Assembly: GCF_001429725.1 (NCBI RefSeq) | Contig: NZ_LMHV01000008.1 | Span: forward strand, 61,604 to 125,603 | Direction: 5' to 3' | DNA: 64,000 bases | Source of the DNA: Rhizobium sp. Root708 | GTDB lineage: Bacteria > Pseudomonadota > Alphaproteobacteria > Rhizobiales > Rhizobiaceae | Shown here: one piece after another, positions 10,237 through 19,448 of the stretch | Numbering within the stretch: the first letter of the stretch is position 1 | How the letters are laid out: every line of letters starts with the position of its first letter | Program-made: the position numbers and the translations under genes | The notes under the pieces: model-generated | What the model was told of the DNA's origin: nothing | The model's database searches: none | The model's input: only the letters and a program-made list of their open reading frames with translations

Positions 10237-11311
10237 CCGACATCTCCCGGCAGGCTTTGCCGTCAGAGTCGAAGAAGTGCATTCCCGCTCTGTCGAAGCC
10301 GAGCGACACCGTCTTGCCGGCGGTCAGAGCGCTGTCGCCCTTTGCCTCCGCGACGATGAGTGCGCCGGTCTTCAGCCTCGAATAGACCAGCGTCCGGTCT
10401 CCAAGGCGCTCGACAACCTCGACTGCGGCATCCAAACCGCCGACGCCGGGAGCCCCAAGCGCCACGGCTTCCGCCCGAATGCCAAGTGTGAGCGCGGCTC
10501 CGCCGCAAGCAGTTCCAATACGTGGGCTCGAACCGACAACCGTGCCGTCCGCAAGCCGTAGCCGATCACCATCGATCGTCACAGGAAGGAAATTCATCGC
10601 GGGCGAGCCAACGAACTCCGCGACAAAGCGCGTTGCCGGCTTGGAGTATATTTCCATCGGCGTGCCGACCTGCTCGATCCGCCGGTTGTTCATGACCACG
10701 ATCCGATGCGCCAGCGTCATCGCTTCGATCTGGTCATGCGTCACGAAGACCATGGTCGACCGCATGCGATTGTGAAGCTGCGCCAACTCGACCCGCGTGC
10801 GAACGCGAAGGGCGGCATCGAGATTGGAAAGCGGTTCGTCGAAAAGAAATGCCTTTGGCTCCTTGACGATCGCCCGGCCGATGGCGACGCGCTGGCGCTG
10901 ACCGCCGGACAACTGGCTTGGCTTGCGATCCAGGAGATTGTCGAGGACCAGTATCTGCGCTACGCGCGTCACCCGTTCCGTGATGTCGGCTTCGGGAACG
11001 CCGATGTTTCGCAGGCCGAAAGCCATGTTGTCACGCACGCTCATATGCGGGTAGAGCGCGTAGTGCTGGAAGACCATGGCGATCCCGCGTTCACCGGGAG
11101 GCAGAGGGTCGATACGCCGTCCGTCGATGAGGATTTCTCCGCGATCGATCCCCTCGAGACCGGCAATCATCCGCAGCAAAGTGGATTTCCCGCAACCGGA
11201 CGGTCCGAGAAACACCATGAATTCATTGGAGTCGATCGTCAGTGTCAGGTCATCGATGACCTTTACCGCGCCGTAGCTTTTCGTGATGTTCTTGAGTTCA
11301 ATAAGCGCCAC
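10229..11311 (-). CDS. Sugar ABC transporter ATP-binding protein (MalK/UgpC/MsmK type)
   Basis: A 360-residue ATPase with Walker A GPSGCGKSTLLRMIAG (about residues 37-52), signature LSGGQRQRVAIGRAI, Walker B FLFDEPLSNLD and switch histidine in VFVTHDQ. A C-terminal TOBE-like regulatory domain covers about residues 240-355. It energises the two permeases downstream. It follows the glycoside hydrolase gene by 66 bases and overlaps the MalF-type gene, so all five genes probably form one transcript. Confidence 0.94.
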   Translation of the reverse strand: MALIELKNITKSYGAVKVIDDLTLTIDSNEFMVFLGPSGCGKSTLLRMIAGLEGIDRGEILIDGRRIDPLPPGERGIAMVFQHYALYPHMSVRDNMAFGLRNIGVPEADITERVTRVAQILVLDNLLDRKPSQLSGGQRQRVAIGRAIVKEPKAFLFDEPLSNLDAALRVRTRVELAQLHNRMRSTMVFVTHDQIEAMTLAHRIVVMNNRRIEQVGTPMEIYSKPATRFVAEFVGSPAMNFLPVTIDGDRLRLADGTVVGSSPRIGTACGGAALTLGIRAEAVALGAPGVGGLDAAVEVVERLGDRTLVYSRLKTGALIVAEAKGDSALTAGKTVSLGFDRAGMHFFDSDGKACREMSDA

Positions 11312-11377
11312 ACTTTTCCTCCGATATTTCCAACGCCCGGCCGAGATGGGGCGCTCCTCCGCGCCCCACGCTTCACC

Positions 11378-14137
11378 TCAACGACGCTGAGCGATGGTCG
11401 CGATCATTGCGTCGAACAGAGCAACGGCCACCGGGTCCGAACCCGGGGCGCTGCTCGTCAAACGGAAGGTGGTTGCGAGCAACGCTCCGCGCCCGACACT
11501 CCGTTCGGCGATAGTGACCGCGGGCTTGTGAAGCCAACCGATGACGACACCGCCATGAACGGGTCCGGCGAACTCGAACGTCCTGAAGCCGGTCATCACA
11601 TGATGCGGAACCACTTTCTCGAACGAAAGATCGAGGAGCGGTCCACCAGGGATGGATGCGAACGCACCCTTGCGCCTGATCCAGCTGAAGTTCGCAATCC
11701 AGTCGCCCCGCCACATGGTTCCGTCGCGCGCAATCAGACCAATGCCCGGCAATTGCTGGTCGATACCAACAGGCATGTTGCGCTCATCGACAATCATTTC
11801 TCGATATGGGCGCTCGCCTTCGGGAACGTCGACGCGAAGGTTGCGATGGGTTGCAACGGAGCCATCGGCGATAACCAGATAACGCGCGCCTTCGCGCATT
11901 TTCTCGATGTCATCGCTGTCGAGAGCATGAGCGAGATGAATATCCGCCGCCTCGCCCTGCGCGACCGGGTAGCCGATTGCCTGCGCAAAGGCGAGCAGTT
12001 CGGGGTCCCTGGATGTCACGCTCGGCAGCCGTGTCGCGTGCCGCTTTGCGTAAACCGAGACGTCGAGGAAGTTCGTCGAAATGGAAACTCCGTTCGAGAC
12101 CACTTCAAAGACAATCCGCAACCGCTCGTTCGTTGCAGCATCCGGTATCGGCAGCTTCAGGGTACCTGCTTTCGCCAGACCATTTGGACCGGTAGCCGGC
12201 AACGGACGTTCGCCACGCTCGGCATAGCTCCATTTCAGGATTGCCCCATCCGGAATCTCGCTGCCGCCGGTGGCTACGCTGACATCGACGTCAAGCACAT
12301 CGCCCGCATAGACCGCCCACGCTGCAGGCCTTGCGATGATAACCAGATCGGCGTTGACCTGCGGAAACGTGTCATGAAACACGCGCGGATTGCGGTTCAT
12401 GTCGAGGAGACCATTGGCCTCCCAATGAACATCGGTGAATTCCGTGATGACGTAGCCCACGATCGAGGGGTAGGATCGCATGACCTCGATCTGGTACTTG
12501 AGATTGTCGAACTGGTACCACTGCACCGCTTCGATGAAGGCACCAAAATCGCTGAAGACACCATCGAGATGCAGGGTGCTGAACCGGGTCTGGATGCCGT
12601 GCGGATAAGCGACGCCATCTCCCCAGGTAGCGCCCGTCTCCATCCAAAACGGCTCGCTACCGTCATCGAGCAACAGCTTGGAGGGATCCGGCAAGCCCCA
12701 CACGCCGAACTCGGAAACGATGAGCGGTTCATCGCCGCGCCATTGCGCATCCCCAAGGCTGGAGTAGGTCCAGGACGCGTTGCCGGCGAATTGTTTGGTG
12801 AGTTCGTCCCACTCGCCCAGACGCTCCGGCACCGAACGGTAGTAGTGATAGTCGTTCAGATCCGACTTCACATGGAAGTTCGGGAAACATGCGGAATTGT
12901 CGGATACCAGGCGCGTCGGATCGAGCTTCTTCAGCCAATCATAGGTATCGGCCAGCCAGCGCCGATGATCCTCGTTCTCGACGAGGCGTGTGCCCCAGTC
13001 CTCGTTGATGATCGTCCACGCGACAATCGACGGATGGTGACCATCGCGGCGCAGAATCCCGGCCATCGTCTCCCGCATGCGCCGAGCCGAAGCCTCCGTG
13101 AACATTTGGACGTTCGGAATTTCCGTCCAGATCACCAGTCCGAGCCTGTCCGCAACCTCGTAGTAGCGGGGATCGGGAATCTTGATGTGAATACGCAAGG
13201 TATTCAGGCCGAGTGCCTTTGCCTTGCGCGCCTGATCTTCCAGGAATTCGAGCGAAGGCGGCGTGCAGATGTCGGCCGGATAGTAATCCTGATCAAGCGC
13301 CGCACGCATGTAGAACGGCGCACCGTTCAGGTAGAGCCTGCCGTCACGCGCCTCGAACGTGCGAAAGCCGAAGGTGACGGAGGTTCTATCGACAGACGCA
13401 CCACCGGCGGAAAGGGTGAGATCGGCGCGATAGAGCGCCGGCGTATCTGGCGACCAGGCCTTGATGTCAGCGATCGTGGCGCGCAGTGACGTTCCCGAAG
13501 ACGAGACCCGCGCCACCTCGACGCCATCGGGATCGACGATCGCGACGGTCGCTTCATATCCGCCGCCGTCGCCGGACAGTTCCAGATCAAAAGCGACCAC
13601 ACCCGAGGCCAGATCGGCGTCGACCTTCACGTGCTCGATATGGCACTCGCCGCACTGCTCGAGAATGACCGACTGCCAGATGCCACCCAATGGCCCGTAC
13701 CAGCTCTGCTTGCCGTGCGGTATTTCCGAGAAGGGGAACTGCGGATACTGGTTGGCATCGGCGCTTGGAAGCGTAACGACGACTTCCAGCTCATTTTCCG
13801 GTCGAAGGAGATCGTGCGGGATGATGAAGGAAAGCGGGAGATAGCCACCTTCGTGCGTTCCGACAACCCGTCCATTGACCAGCACCTCGGCGAAGTAGTT
13901 CACCGCGCCGAAACGCAGCATCACCCTTTTGCCTGCCCACTCCTGCGATAGGGCAAATGTCCGCTTATAGCGCGCCCGGCCGAATGCTGTTCGCAGATCC
14001 GCAAACTCTGCCTGCCAGACCGCGGGGACGGCGCTCTTGCGCCACGCATCGCTGTCGCCAAACTGGAAATCCCAGACGCCATCAAGCGTTATCGTTTCCC
14101 GACCCGTGGCCGCCGCAGGCTCATTCTGAGTTGGCAT
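11378..14137 (-). CDS. Cytoplasmic glycoside hydrolase family 2 enzyme
   Basis: A 919-residue protein with the GH2 layout: jelly-roll sugar-binding domain (about 15-180), immunoglobulin-like domain (about 185-285), then a TIM barrel. The probable acid/base Glu is in IINEDWG and the nucleophile Glu in IVSEFGVWG. The start at 14137 follows GGAGGG at six bases; an ATG five codons upstream lacks a ribosome-binding site. There is no signal peptide, so it acts on imported substrate. A beta-galactosidase, beta-glucuronidase or beta-mannosidase activity is possible, and the sequence alone does not decide. It is the first gene of the transporter operon, divergent from a LacI regulator. Confidence 0.88.
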   Translation of the reverse strand: MPTQNEPAAATGRETITLDGVWDFQFGDSDAWRKSAVPAVWQAEFADLRTAFGRARYKRTFALSQEWAGKRVMLRFGAVNYFAEVLVNGRVVGTHEGGYLPLSFIIPHDLLRPENELEVVVTLPSADANQYPQFPFSEIPHGKQSWYGPLGGIWQSVILEQCGECHIEHVKVDADLASGVVAFDLELSGDGGGYEATVAIVDPDGVEVARVSSSGTSLRATIADIKAWSPDTPALYRADLTLSAGGASVDRTSVTFGFRTFEARDGRLYLNGAPFYMRAALDQDYYPADICTPPSLEFLEDQARKAKALGLNTLRIHIKIPDPRYYEVADRLGLVIWTEIPNVQMFTEASARRMRETMAGILRRDGHHPSIVAWTIINEDWGTRLVENEDHRRWLADTYDWLKKLDPTRLVSDNSACFPNFHVKSDLNDYHYYRSVPERLGEWDELTKQFAGNASWTYSSLGDAQWRGDEPLIVSEFGVWGLPDPSKLLLDDGSEPFWMETGATWGDGVAYPHGIQTRFSTLHLDGVFSDFGAFIEAVQWYQFDNLKYQIEVMRSYPSIVGYVITEFTDVHWEANGLLDMNRNPRVFHDTFPQVNADLVIIARPAAWAVYAGDVLDVDVSVATGGSEIPDGAILKWSYAERGERPLPATGPNGLAKAGTLKLPIPDAATNERLRIVFEVVSNGVSISTNFLDVSVYAKRHATRLPSVTSRDPELLAFAQAIGYPVAQGEAADIHLAHALDSDDIEKMREGARYLVIADGSVATHRNLRVDVPEGERPYREMIVDERNMPVGIDQQLPGIGLIARDGTMWRGDWIANFSWIRRKGAFASIPGGPLLDLSFEKVVPHHVMTGFRTFEFAGPVHGGVVIGWLHKPAVTIAERSVGRGALLATTFRLTSSAPGSDPVAVALFDAMIATIAQRR

Positions 14138-14158
14138 GATCCCTCCTTGCATGTAAAA

Positions 14159-14202
14159 TTATTAGTTATATTATTAGTAAGCATTATCGGCCTTATAACT
14201 AA
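14159..14202. promoter_or_regulatory. AT-rich operator region between the GH2 operon and its LacI regulator
   Basis: Two direct copies of TTATTAGT (14159-14166 and 14171-14178, 12 bases apart) are followed by an inverted repeat TTAGTTATA (14162-14170) / TATAACTAA (14194-14202). This is strikingly A+T-rich against its surroundings and lies in the 187-base divergent gap. It is the best candidate for the LacI-type regulator's binding site and the promoter region. Confidence 0.5.
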
Positions 14203-14324
14203 AAGGCAAGCCGGTTTTTTACGCCGTGGACAGCAAGCCGCAGGGACGTTGTGGGGAACCCCAATTCCTTATAGTTTGCAATCAGTTCCAGTTGGCGGAC
14301 CGAATGAGGGAGCGGGGTTAAACA

Positions 14325-15359
14325 GTGACGAAGCGTGCCACGATGATCGACGTTGCGCAGCGGGCCGGCGTCTCCCAGGCAACGGTTTCGCTGGTGATGA
14401 ATGGCGTCAGCAATCCCCGGGTGTCGCAGGCCACCCGCGCGCGCGTCATGGAAGCCGCCGAGGAACTCGGTTATCGAAAAGGACCGCGGCATAACGTTCC
14501 CGAGCACCGCAGGCCGGTGATCGGCTTGCTGATCGACGAAGTCATGTCGACACCGTTTGCCATGCCCTTCATCGAGGGCGCGCGCGACGAGGCCGCACTG
14601 CAGGACGTTGTTGTTGCAACCTTCTGCACCCGCTCGGATCCGAAGCTCGAAAATGCCGCCCTCGATCTGCTGTTCGAGCTGAACGTGATCGGCATCCTTT
14701 ACACGACGCTGACGACCCGGCAGGTCGTCGCCCCCGATCGTCTCAGCGACATGCCGACCGTGCTCATGAACTGCTATGAAAAGCAGCGCCGCCATCCGTC
14801 AGTCGTCCCCGGTGACGTCGCGGGCGGACACGCCGCAACCGATGCGCTACTCCGCGCCGGCCATCGGCGGATCGCCCATCTGAAAGGTGAGGAATGGATC
14901 GAAGCGGCGCGGGATAGGGAAAAGGGATACCGCCAGGCCCTGACCACCTGGGACGTGCCGATCGACGAAGGCCTGATCCTTACCGGCGGATGGACCGTCG
15001 ACGGCGGCCGCGAGTTGACGACGCGACTTCTGGATTCAGCGGAGCCACCGACCGCGATCTTCTGCTTCAACGACCGCATGGCGGTCGGCGCCTACGACGC
15101 CATCAAGAGCCGAGGACTGAGGGTCCCCGAAGATATCTCCGTCGTCGGTTTCGACGACGAAGACCTGGCATCCTACATGGTTCCGCCGCTATCGACGGTT
15201 CTCCTTCCCCATGACGAGATGGCTCGCTGGGCCGTCGGCACCTTGCTGGATCAGAACGACGGGATCTCCGCACACCGAAGTGCACAGCGCGTGAAGATAG
15301 AGTGCCCGCTGGTCGAGCGTGGATCTATCCACCCTGTGACCTCGGACTCACGCACTTAG
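14325..15359 (+). CDS. LacI-family transcriptional regulator of the GH2/oligosaccharide operon
   Basis: A 344-residue protein with an N-terminal LacI helix-turn-helix (MIDVAQRAGVSQATVSLVMNG, written here as MIDVAQRAGVSQ then ATVSLVMNG, residues 6-26) and a periplasmic-binding-protein-like sensor domain (about 60-335). A GTG at 14325 is chosen as the start; the next in-frame ATG is five codons later and would cut close to the DNA-binding helix. It is divergent from the GH2 operon and presumably represses it until a sugar inducer binds. Its stop codon overlaps the stop of the convergent small gene. Confidence 0.9.
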   Translation: MTKRATMIDVAQRAGVSQATVSLVMNGVSNPRVSQATRARVMEAAEELGYRKGPRHNVPEHRRPVIGLLIDEVMSTPFAMPFIEGARDEAALQDVVVATFCTRSDPKLENAALDLLFELNVIGILYTTLTTRQVVAPDRLSDMPTVLMNCYEKQRRHPSVVPGDVAGGHAATDALLRAGHRRIAHLKGEEWIEAARDREKGYRQALTTWDVPIDEGLILTGGWTVDGGRELTTRLLDSAEPPTAIFCFNDRMAVGAYDAIKSRGLRVPEDISVVGFDDEDLASYMVPPLSTVLLPHDEMARWAVGTLLDQNDGISAHRSAQRVKIECPLVERGSIHPVTSDSRT

Positions 15360-15565
15360 CTCGCACTGCCAACAAGGAAGAACGGCGAGAAATCCCTATA
15401 GCCAAGCACCGGTTCATCGCAAACCGGATCAAAGCGATCGGCCGGCTTGGTTCGATGACAGTTAGGATCGGTCTTGAAGGCAAAACCGGGAACGCGAATG
15501 TAACGGCTCGACGCAGAGACATCGAATGCAACACAGCACAGTACAATAGCGAGAAGTATTCGCAT
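15356..15565 (-). CDS. Small exported protein, 69 residues, unknown function
   Basis: The start at 15565 has GGAGGG six bases upstream. Residues 1-18 form a clean signal peptide (MRILLAIVLCCVAFDVSA) and the mature part is about 51 residues with two cysteines, in DPNC and DPVCD, that could form one disulphide. I do not recognise a family. The gene is convergent with the LacI regulator, and the two stop codons overlap (TAG at 15357-15359 on the + strand, TAA at 15356-15358 on the - strand). A longer upstream extension of the frame lacks a ribosome-binding site. Confidence 0.6.
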   Translation of the reverse strand: MRILLAIVLCCVAFDVSASSRYIRVPGFAFKTDPNCHRTKPADRFDPVCDEPVLGYRDFSPFFLVGSAS

Positions 15566-15986
15566 GGCGCCCTCCTGCAATATATTAATACATACTAAAT
15601 TACAGATGATCCTCGCTGACAATTCATTCGAACTGAGTAAGGCGGCAGCGTCATCGTCGGCGATCGCGACGTTAGTGCAGGCATGGCCGACGACGCGCAT
15701 TGGCGGCAGAACCGCCCGCAATCGATATCCAACCTTTTCCGTGGCGCCTGCCCAGCTTCCCGCGATGGGGTCCTCGTTCGTTGGGTTCAAGGCCGACGGA
15801 ACAAGGTAGCCGGAGAGCATCCGATGGTGCGCGGCTGGCGCAGCGACGGTCCTGTCAGCCTCCTTGAGGAAGCGATGGATATACCCGCCGAAGGATTGAT
15901 ACCCTTCGAGGTCAAAAGCTTGCGGATTTCGAAGACCTGTATGACTGGTGGCGAGAGGGGCTGATCTCTGCCCCTTTCCAGCCCTG
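15566..15986. other. 421-base gap with possible decayed coding sequence
   Basis: No complete gene is evident. On the + strand, 15865-15986 reads in one frame as a protein-like tail (LADFEDLYDWWREGLIS then PCYGCW), and an overlapping frame just upstream (about 15823-15909) also reads protein-like (GWRSDGPVSLLEEAMDIPAE). Together they could be a frameshifted remnant of a lost gene. This is weak evidence, as no start codon or ribosome-binding site supports either piece. Confidence 0.25.
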
Positions 15987-17144
15987 TTACGGCTGTTGGC
16001 GTTGAGCCAAAAAGCGTGTCATGGCATCGAACGAGAAGGCTCCGATCGGCAAGCTCGTTCCGCCCTGGAGCGCGAGATCGGCAAGAATCTCACCGACCAC
16101 GCTTGTGAACTTAAAGCCGTGCCCCGAGCACGGCGAAGCGACGACCACGTTCGGATTGCCGGGCGCAAAATCGAGCAGGAAGTCCTCGCTTGGCAGCATG
16201 GTGTAGCGGCAGGTGATGGCATTGACCCGCAGGCCGGCAGCGGCAGGCACACGCTTTGCGATGAAACCGTCGAGCAACGCGGTGTCCGCTTCATTGACGG
16301 GCGGATTGGGCTGGTTAGGATCGATCGGCTCGCGGAAGTGAGCATGCCTTCCGATCTTGACGCCATCGACGCCAATTGCCGGAAAGCCGAAATAGGAGCC
16401 TTCTGCTCCCTCGTCGCGGAGGAAGCACGGCATGCGTCTCGGTTCGGTCGCAAAGCCGTCGCGTGGCTGATACCAGGCGACGACCTGTCGGATCGGAACA
16501 GCATGCTCCTTCAATTGCGGAACAAGTTCGGCGATCCAGGAGCCCGTGGCGACCACAACCTTTTTGGCGCGGTATTGACCAACGGTCGAACGGATCGTTA
16601 CGCCGCTGTCGCTCGGCTCGATGGCGGTAACCCGTTCGCCAAAGTGCAGGACTGCGCCGTCTTGGGCCGCCAGCTTGAGATAACCCATCACGGCAGCCTC
16701 GGGTTTCAGATAGCCGCCCTGGGGATCAAGGATGGCGATTTCGCCATCGTCCAACTGAAAGGCGGGAAACCGAAGCGCCATCTCGCTTTTGTCGAGCACC
16801 TCGTGCGCCAATCCGTGCATCACGCAGGACGCACGCGTTCCGGCAACGATCTTGCTATTCTCGGCGCCGATCTGGAGAACGCCGGTGATCGTCAGGATAT
16901 CCGAGCGAAGCCGAGCCTCCAACTCCCGCCAGTTGCGATAGGCCCGCTTCAAGAGCGGCACGTAGGATGGATCCTCGAAGTAGCCGAGCCGGATGAGACG
17001 GCTGTCTCCATGCGACGAACCCAGCGTATGGGCCGGGAAATAGGCGTCGATCCCGATCGTCTTTGCGCCACGCGCCGAAAGGTAGGAGAGTGCCGCACTT
17101 CCCATGGCGCCGAGGCCGATCACGGCAACGTCGAACTCAGTCAT
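15987..17144 (-). CDS. FAD-dependent amino-acid oxidase of the monomeric sarcosine oxidase / N-methyltryptophan oxidase group
   Basis: A 385-residue flavoenzyme. It has the N-terminal dinucleotide motif VIGLGAMGSAAL, the GSSHGDSRLIRLGY segment that follows in this group, and CRYTMLPSEDFLLD, whose Cys matches the residue that binds FAD covalently in monomeric sarcosine oxidase and SolA. Such enzymes oxidise secondary or N-methylated amino acids, releasing formaldehyde and H2O2. It is the last gene of the minus-strand operon with an amino-acid importer and a lyase homologue (10-base gap to the latter). An N-methylated amino acid as substrate is inference from the family. Confidence 0.82.
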   Translation of the reverse strand: MTEFDVAVIGLGAMGSAALSYLSARGAKTIGIDAYFPAHTLGSSHGDSRLIRLGYFEDPSYVPLLKRAYRNWRELEARLRSDILTITGVLQIGAENSKIVAGTRASCVMHGLAHEVLDKSEMALRFPAFQLDDGEIAILDPQGGYLKPEAAVMGYLKLAAQDGAVLHFGERVTAIEPSDSGVTIRSTVGQYRAKKVVVATGSWIAELVPQLKEHAVPIRQVVAWYQPRDGFATEPRRMPCFLRDEGAEGSYFGFPAIGVDGVKIGRHAHFREPIDPNQPNPPVNEADTALLDGFIAKRVPAAAGLRVNAITCRYTMLPSEDFLLDFAPGNPNVVVASPCSGHGFKFTSVVGEILADLALQGGTSLPIGAFSFDAMTRFLAQRQQP

Positions 17145-17153
17145 TCCAACTCC

Positions 17154-18647
17154 TCAGTCTAAAGCGGGCGGTGCCTCGTCTCTGATCAGAGAACGAAGCG
17201 CTTCCATGTCGCCGGCAAGCGGCCGATCGTCGGCGTAGTGCGCAACAGCCTGACGCACGGCACGATGGATGGCATCCGTGCCCGGGGCGCGCGCAGCCGT
17301 TGACGCCAGGAAATCATGCGCCTGGGCCGCCGCCATCAACTCGATCGCGAGGATATACTCGGCGTTATCGATCACTGACAGTAGCTTGTTTGCAGCGGCG
17401 GTCGGATGGGCAAGGAAATCCTCCTGCAGGCCCGAGGTTAGACCGCCATCCGTGGAAGCCGGCGCTGCCAGACGGCGGTTCTCGTTGCTGAGTGCCGCGG
17501 CAGTGTATTGTGCGATCATGAAACCCGAATTGCTGCCGGCATCGCTCGCCAGGAACGGCGGCAGGCCACTCACCAGCGGATTGACGAGCCTGTCCATGCG
17601 GCGTTCGCTCATGGCCGAAATCTGCGCAAGCGCGATCGCCAGGCTATCCGAGGCCAGCGCAAGAGCCGGCGCCACCGCGTGCGCCTCGGATGACACCACA
17701 GGATTTTCGGGGGTGCCCGAAACGGCTGGATTGTCGGTTACCGAGGCGAGCTCACGATCGACGACCTCGGATGCGTTGTCAAAGACATCACGCGCAGCGC
17801 CGTGAGCATGCGGAACGGAACGCAGGCTCAGCGCATCCTGTGTGCGTTTTCCGACTGCCGCCGCGATCAAGCCGCTGCCGTCGAGGCGACGCCTCAGGGA
17901 AGCACCGACATAGGCGATGCCCCGCGATGGGCGAAGCGCCAGGACGTTTTCGTCGAAGGCTGCCATTTGACAACCTGCGGCCTCCAGCGTCAGGGCCGCG
18001 ATCGCGTCTGCCCAGTCCAACAAGCGACTGGCGCGCGCCAGTGCGACACTTGCCAAGCCTGTGGCGCAGGCGGTGCCATTGACAAGGCTCAATCCCTCCT
18101 TCGCGCCGAGAACGAGCGGGGACAGACCGATCGCATCCAGAGCCTCGCGGCCAGGCATACGTTTGCCCGCCACCGATGCGCTTCCCTCGCCGATCAAGAC
18201 GAGCGCCGTATGGGCGTTATGGGTCAGATAGCCGGCAGAACCCTTTGATGGGAGATCCGGGACGCAGTCGCGTTCCAGAAACATCGCCAGATGGCGGATG
18301 ATATCCGCGCGGACGCCGGAATGACCATGTGCGAAATTTGCGATCTGGGCGGCGATGATGGCGCGAACCTCGCGCGCCGCCAACAGTTCACCGACGCCGC
18401 AGGCATGGCTGAGGATGATGCTGCGCGACAGCCGGCTCTGCGAGGGGCGATCGACCACCGTATCCGAAAGCGCGCCGACGCCGGTATTGATGCCATAGGC
18501 GCGCACGCCGGTTTCAACGATCCGGTCGACGATCCGGCTTGCATTATCGACGCGTGCCCATGCCCCCTCCGAGAGCACAAGCACCTCGCCAGCGGCCACC
18601 CGCGCCACCTCGCGCCAGCCGATCCGCGCATCGATCGTGACCGTCAT
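17154..18647 (-). CDS. Aromatic amino-acid lyase (HAL/PAL) homologue without the MIO triad
   Basis: A 497-residue protein. It starts at 18647, overlapping the ATPase stop by four bases; a longer frame runs upstream inside the ATPase gene and is not the start. Landmarks kept from histidine ammonia-lyase: catalytic Tyr in YGINTGVG, His in LSHACGVG, Asn in LVNGT, Arg in QDALSLR, DNP, and Glu in GLQEDF. The cofactor-forming A-S-G triad of the family (usually GASGDLAPL) reads GSAGYLTHN, so the Ser needed to make MIO is missing, and the Tyr of QDPYSLR is Leu. It is therefore unlikely to be an ordinary ammonia lyase. A MIO-independent elimination, or a non-lyase role, is likely. Confidence 0.8.
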   Translation of the reverse strand: MTVTIDARIGWREVARVAAGEVLVLSEGAWARVDNASRIVDRIVETGVRAYGINTGVGALSDTVVDRPSQSRLSRSIILSHACGVGELLAAREVRAIIAAQIANFAHGHSGVRADIIRHLAMFLERDCVPDLPSKGSAGYLTHNAHTALVLIGEGSASVAGKRMPGREALDAIGLSPLVLGAKEGLSLVNGTACATGLASVALARASRLLDWADAIAALTLEAAGCQMAAFDENVLALRPSRGIAYVGASLRRRLDGSGLIAAAVGKRTQDALSLRSVPHAHGAARDVFDNASEVVDRELASVTDNPAVSGTPENPVVSSEAHAVAPALALASDSLAIALAQISAMSERRMDRLVNPLVSGLPPFLASDAGSNSGFMIAQYTAAALSNENRRLAAPASTDGGLTSGLQEDFLAHPTAAANKLLSVIDNAEYILAIELMAAAQAHDFLASTAARAPGTDAIHRAVRQAVAHYADDRPLAGDMEALRSLIRDEAPPALD

Positions 18648-19420
18648 TGTCCGCTTCCGAAGTGGCCTATAAACTGACGGAAGGCAGGCGATGCGCCGCC
18701 GCCGAACATCTCGTCGGGCGAGCCGCTGCTTTCGACCAGGCCTTCCTTCATGAAGACCACCCGGTTGGAGACGTTGCGCGCAAAGCTCATCTCGTGGGTG
18801 ACCACCAGCATGGTCATCCCCTCTTCCGCCAGTGCGCGCATGACGCGCAACACCTCGCCGACCAGTTCCGGGTCGAGCGCGGAGGTCGGTTCGTCGAAAA
18901 GCATGACCTTCGGTTTCATGGCGAGCGCCCGGGCGATCGCGGCGCGCTGCTGTTGGCCGCCGGACAAATGTGCGGGATAGGCGTGCCGCTTGGCAGCGAT
19001 GCCGACCTTTTCCAGAAGCGCCTCTGCCTCGGCGATGCACTCGGCACGCGGACGCTTCAGGACATGGACCGGCCCCTCGATGACATTCTGCAGGATCGTC
19101 ATGTGGGACCAGAGATTGAAGGACTGGAAGACCATGCCGAGTTCCGAGCGGATGTGGTCGACCTGCTTCTGGCTCGCCGGACGGCTCGTGCCGCCCTTGT
19201 GGATCATCCGGATCTGCTCTCCGTCCACCCAGATCTCGCCATCGGTCGCAGTCTCGAGCAGGTTGATGCACCGCAGGAAGGTGGACTTCCCCGAGCCCGA
19301 AGCGCCGAGCAGGGAAATGACGTCGCCATCCTGCGCATCGAGCGAGATGCCGCGAAGCACCTCATGCGTGCCGAAGCTCTTGCGGATGTTGCGGACGGAA
19401 AGTCGTGTAACGCCTGGCAT
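18644..19420 (-). CDS. Amino-acid ABC transporter ATP-binding protein (HisP/GlnQ type)
   Basis: A 258-residue single-domain ATPase with Walker [19 protein letters not shown], signature [15 protein letters not shown], Walker [15 protein letters not shown] and switch His in VVTHE. It belongs to the polar amino acid uptake family. GGAG precedes the start, and its stop overlaps the start of the lyase homologue, so transport and the enzyme are translationally linked. It works with the two permeases and the binding protein encoded upstream in the same operon. Confidence 0.94.
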   Translation of the reverse strand: MPGVTRLSVRNIRKSFGTHEVLRGISLDAQDGDVISLLGASGSGKSTFLRCINLLETATDGEIWVDGEQIRMIHKGGTSRPASQKQVDHIRSELGMVFQSFNLWSHMTILQNVIEGPVHVLKRPRAECIAEAEALLEKVGIAAKRHAYPAHLSGGQQQRAAIARALAMKPKVMLFDEPTSALDPELVGEVLRVMRALAEEGMTMLVVTHEMSFARNVSNRVVFMKEGLVESSGSPDEMFGGGASPAFRQFIGHFGSGQ

Positions 19421-19448
19421 GAAAGCTCCAATCGTGTCTGTTCGGTTC

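Noticed and set aside
10706..13489. A 927-codon open frame on the + strand opposite the transporter ATPase and GH2 genes
   Set aside because: It is antisense to two genes with clear catalytic motifs and has no recognisable domain; long mirror frames are expected in high-GC DNA.
17154..19271. A fused 705-residue protein starting inside the amino-acid ATPase gene
   Set aside because: The first part is an out-of-frame reading of the ATPase. The real lyase homologue starts at 18647 with an ATGA overlap.
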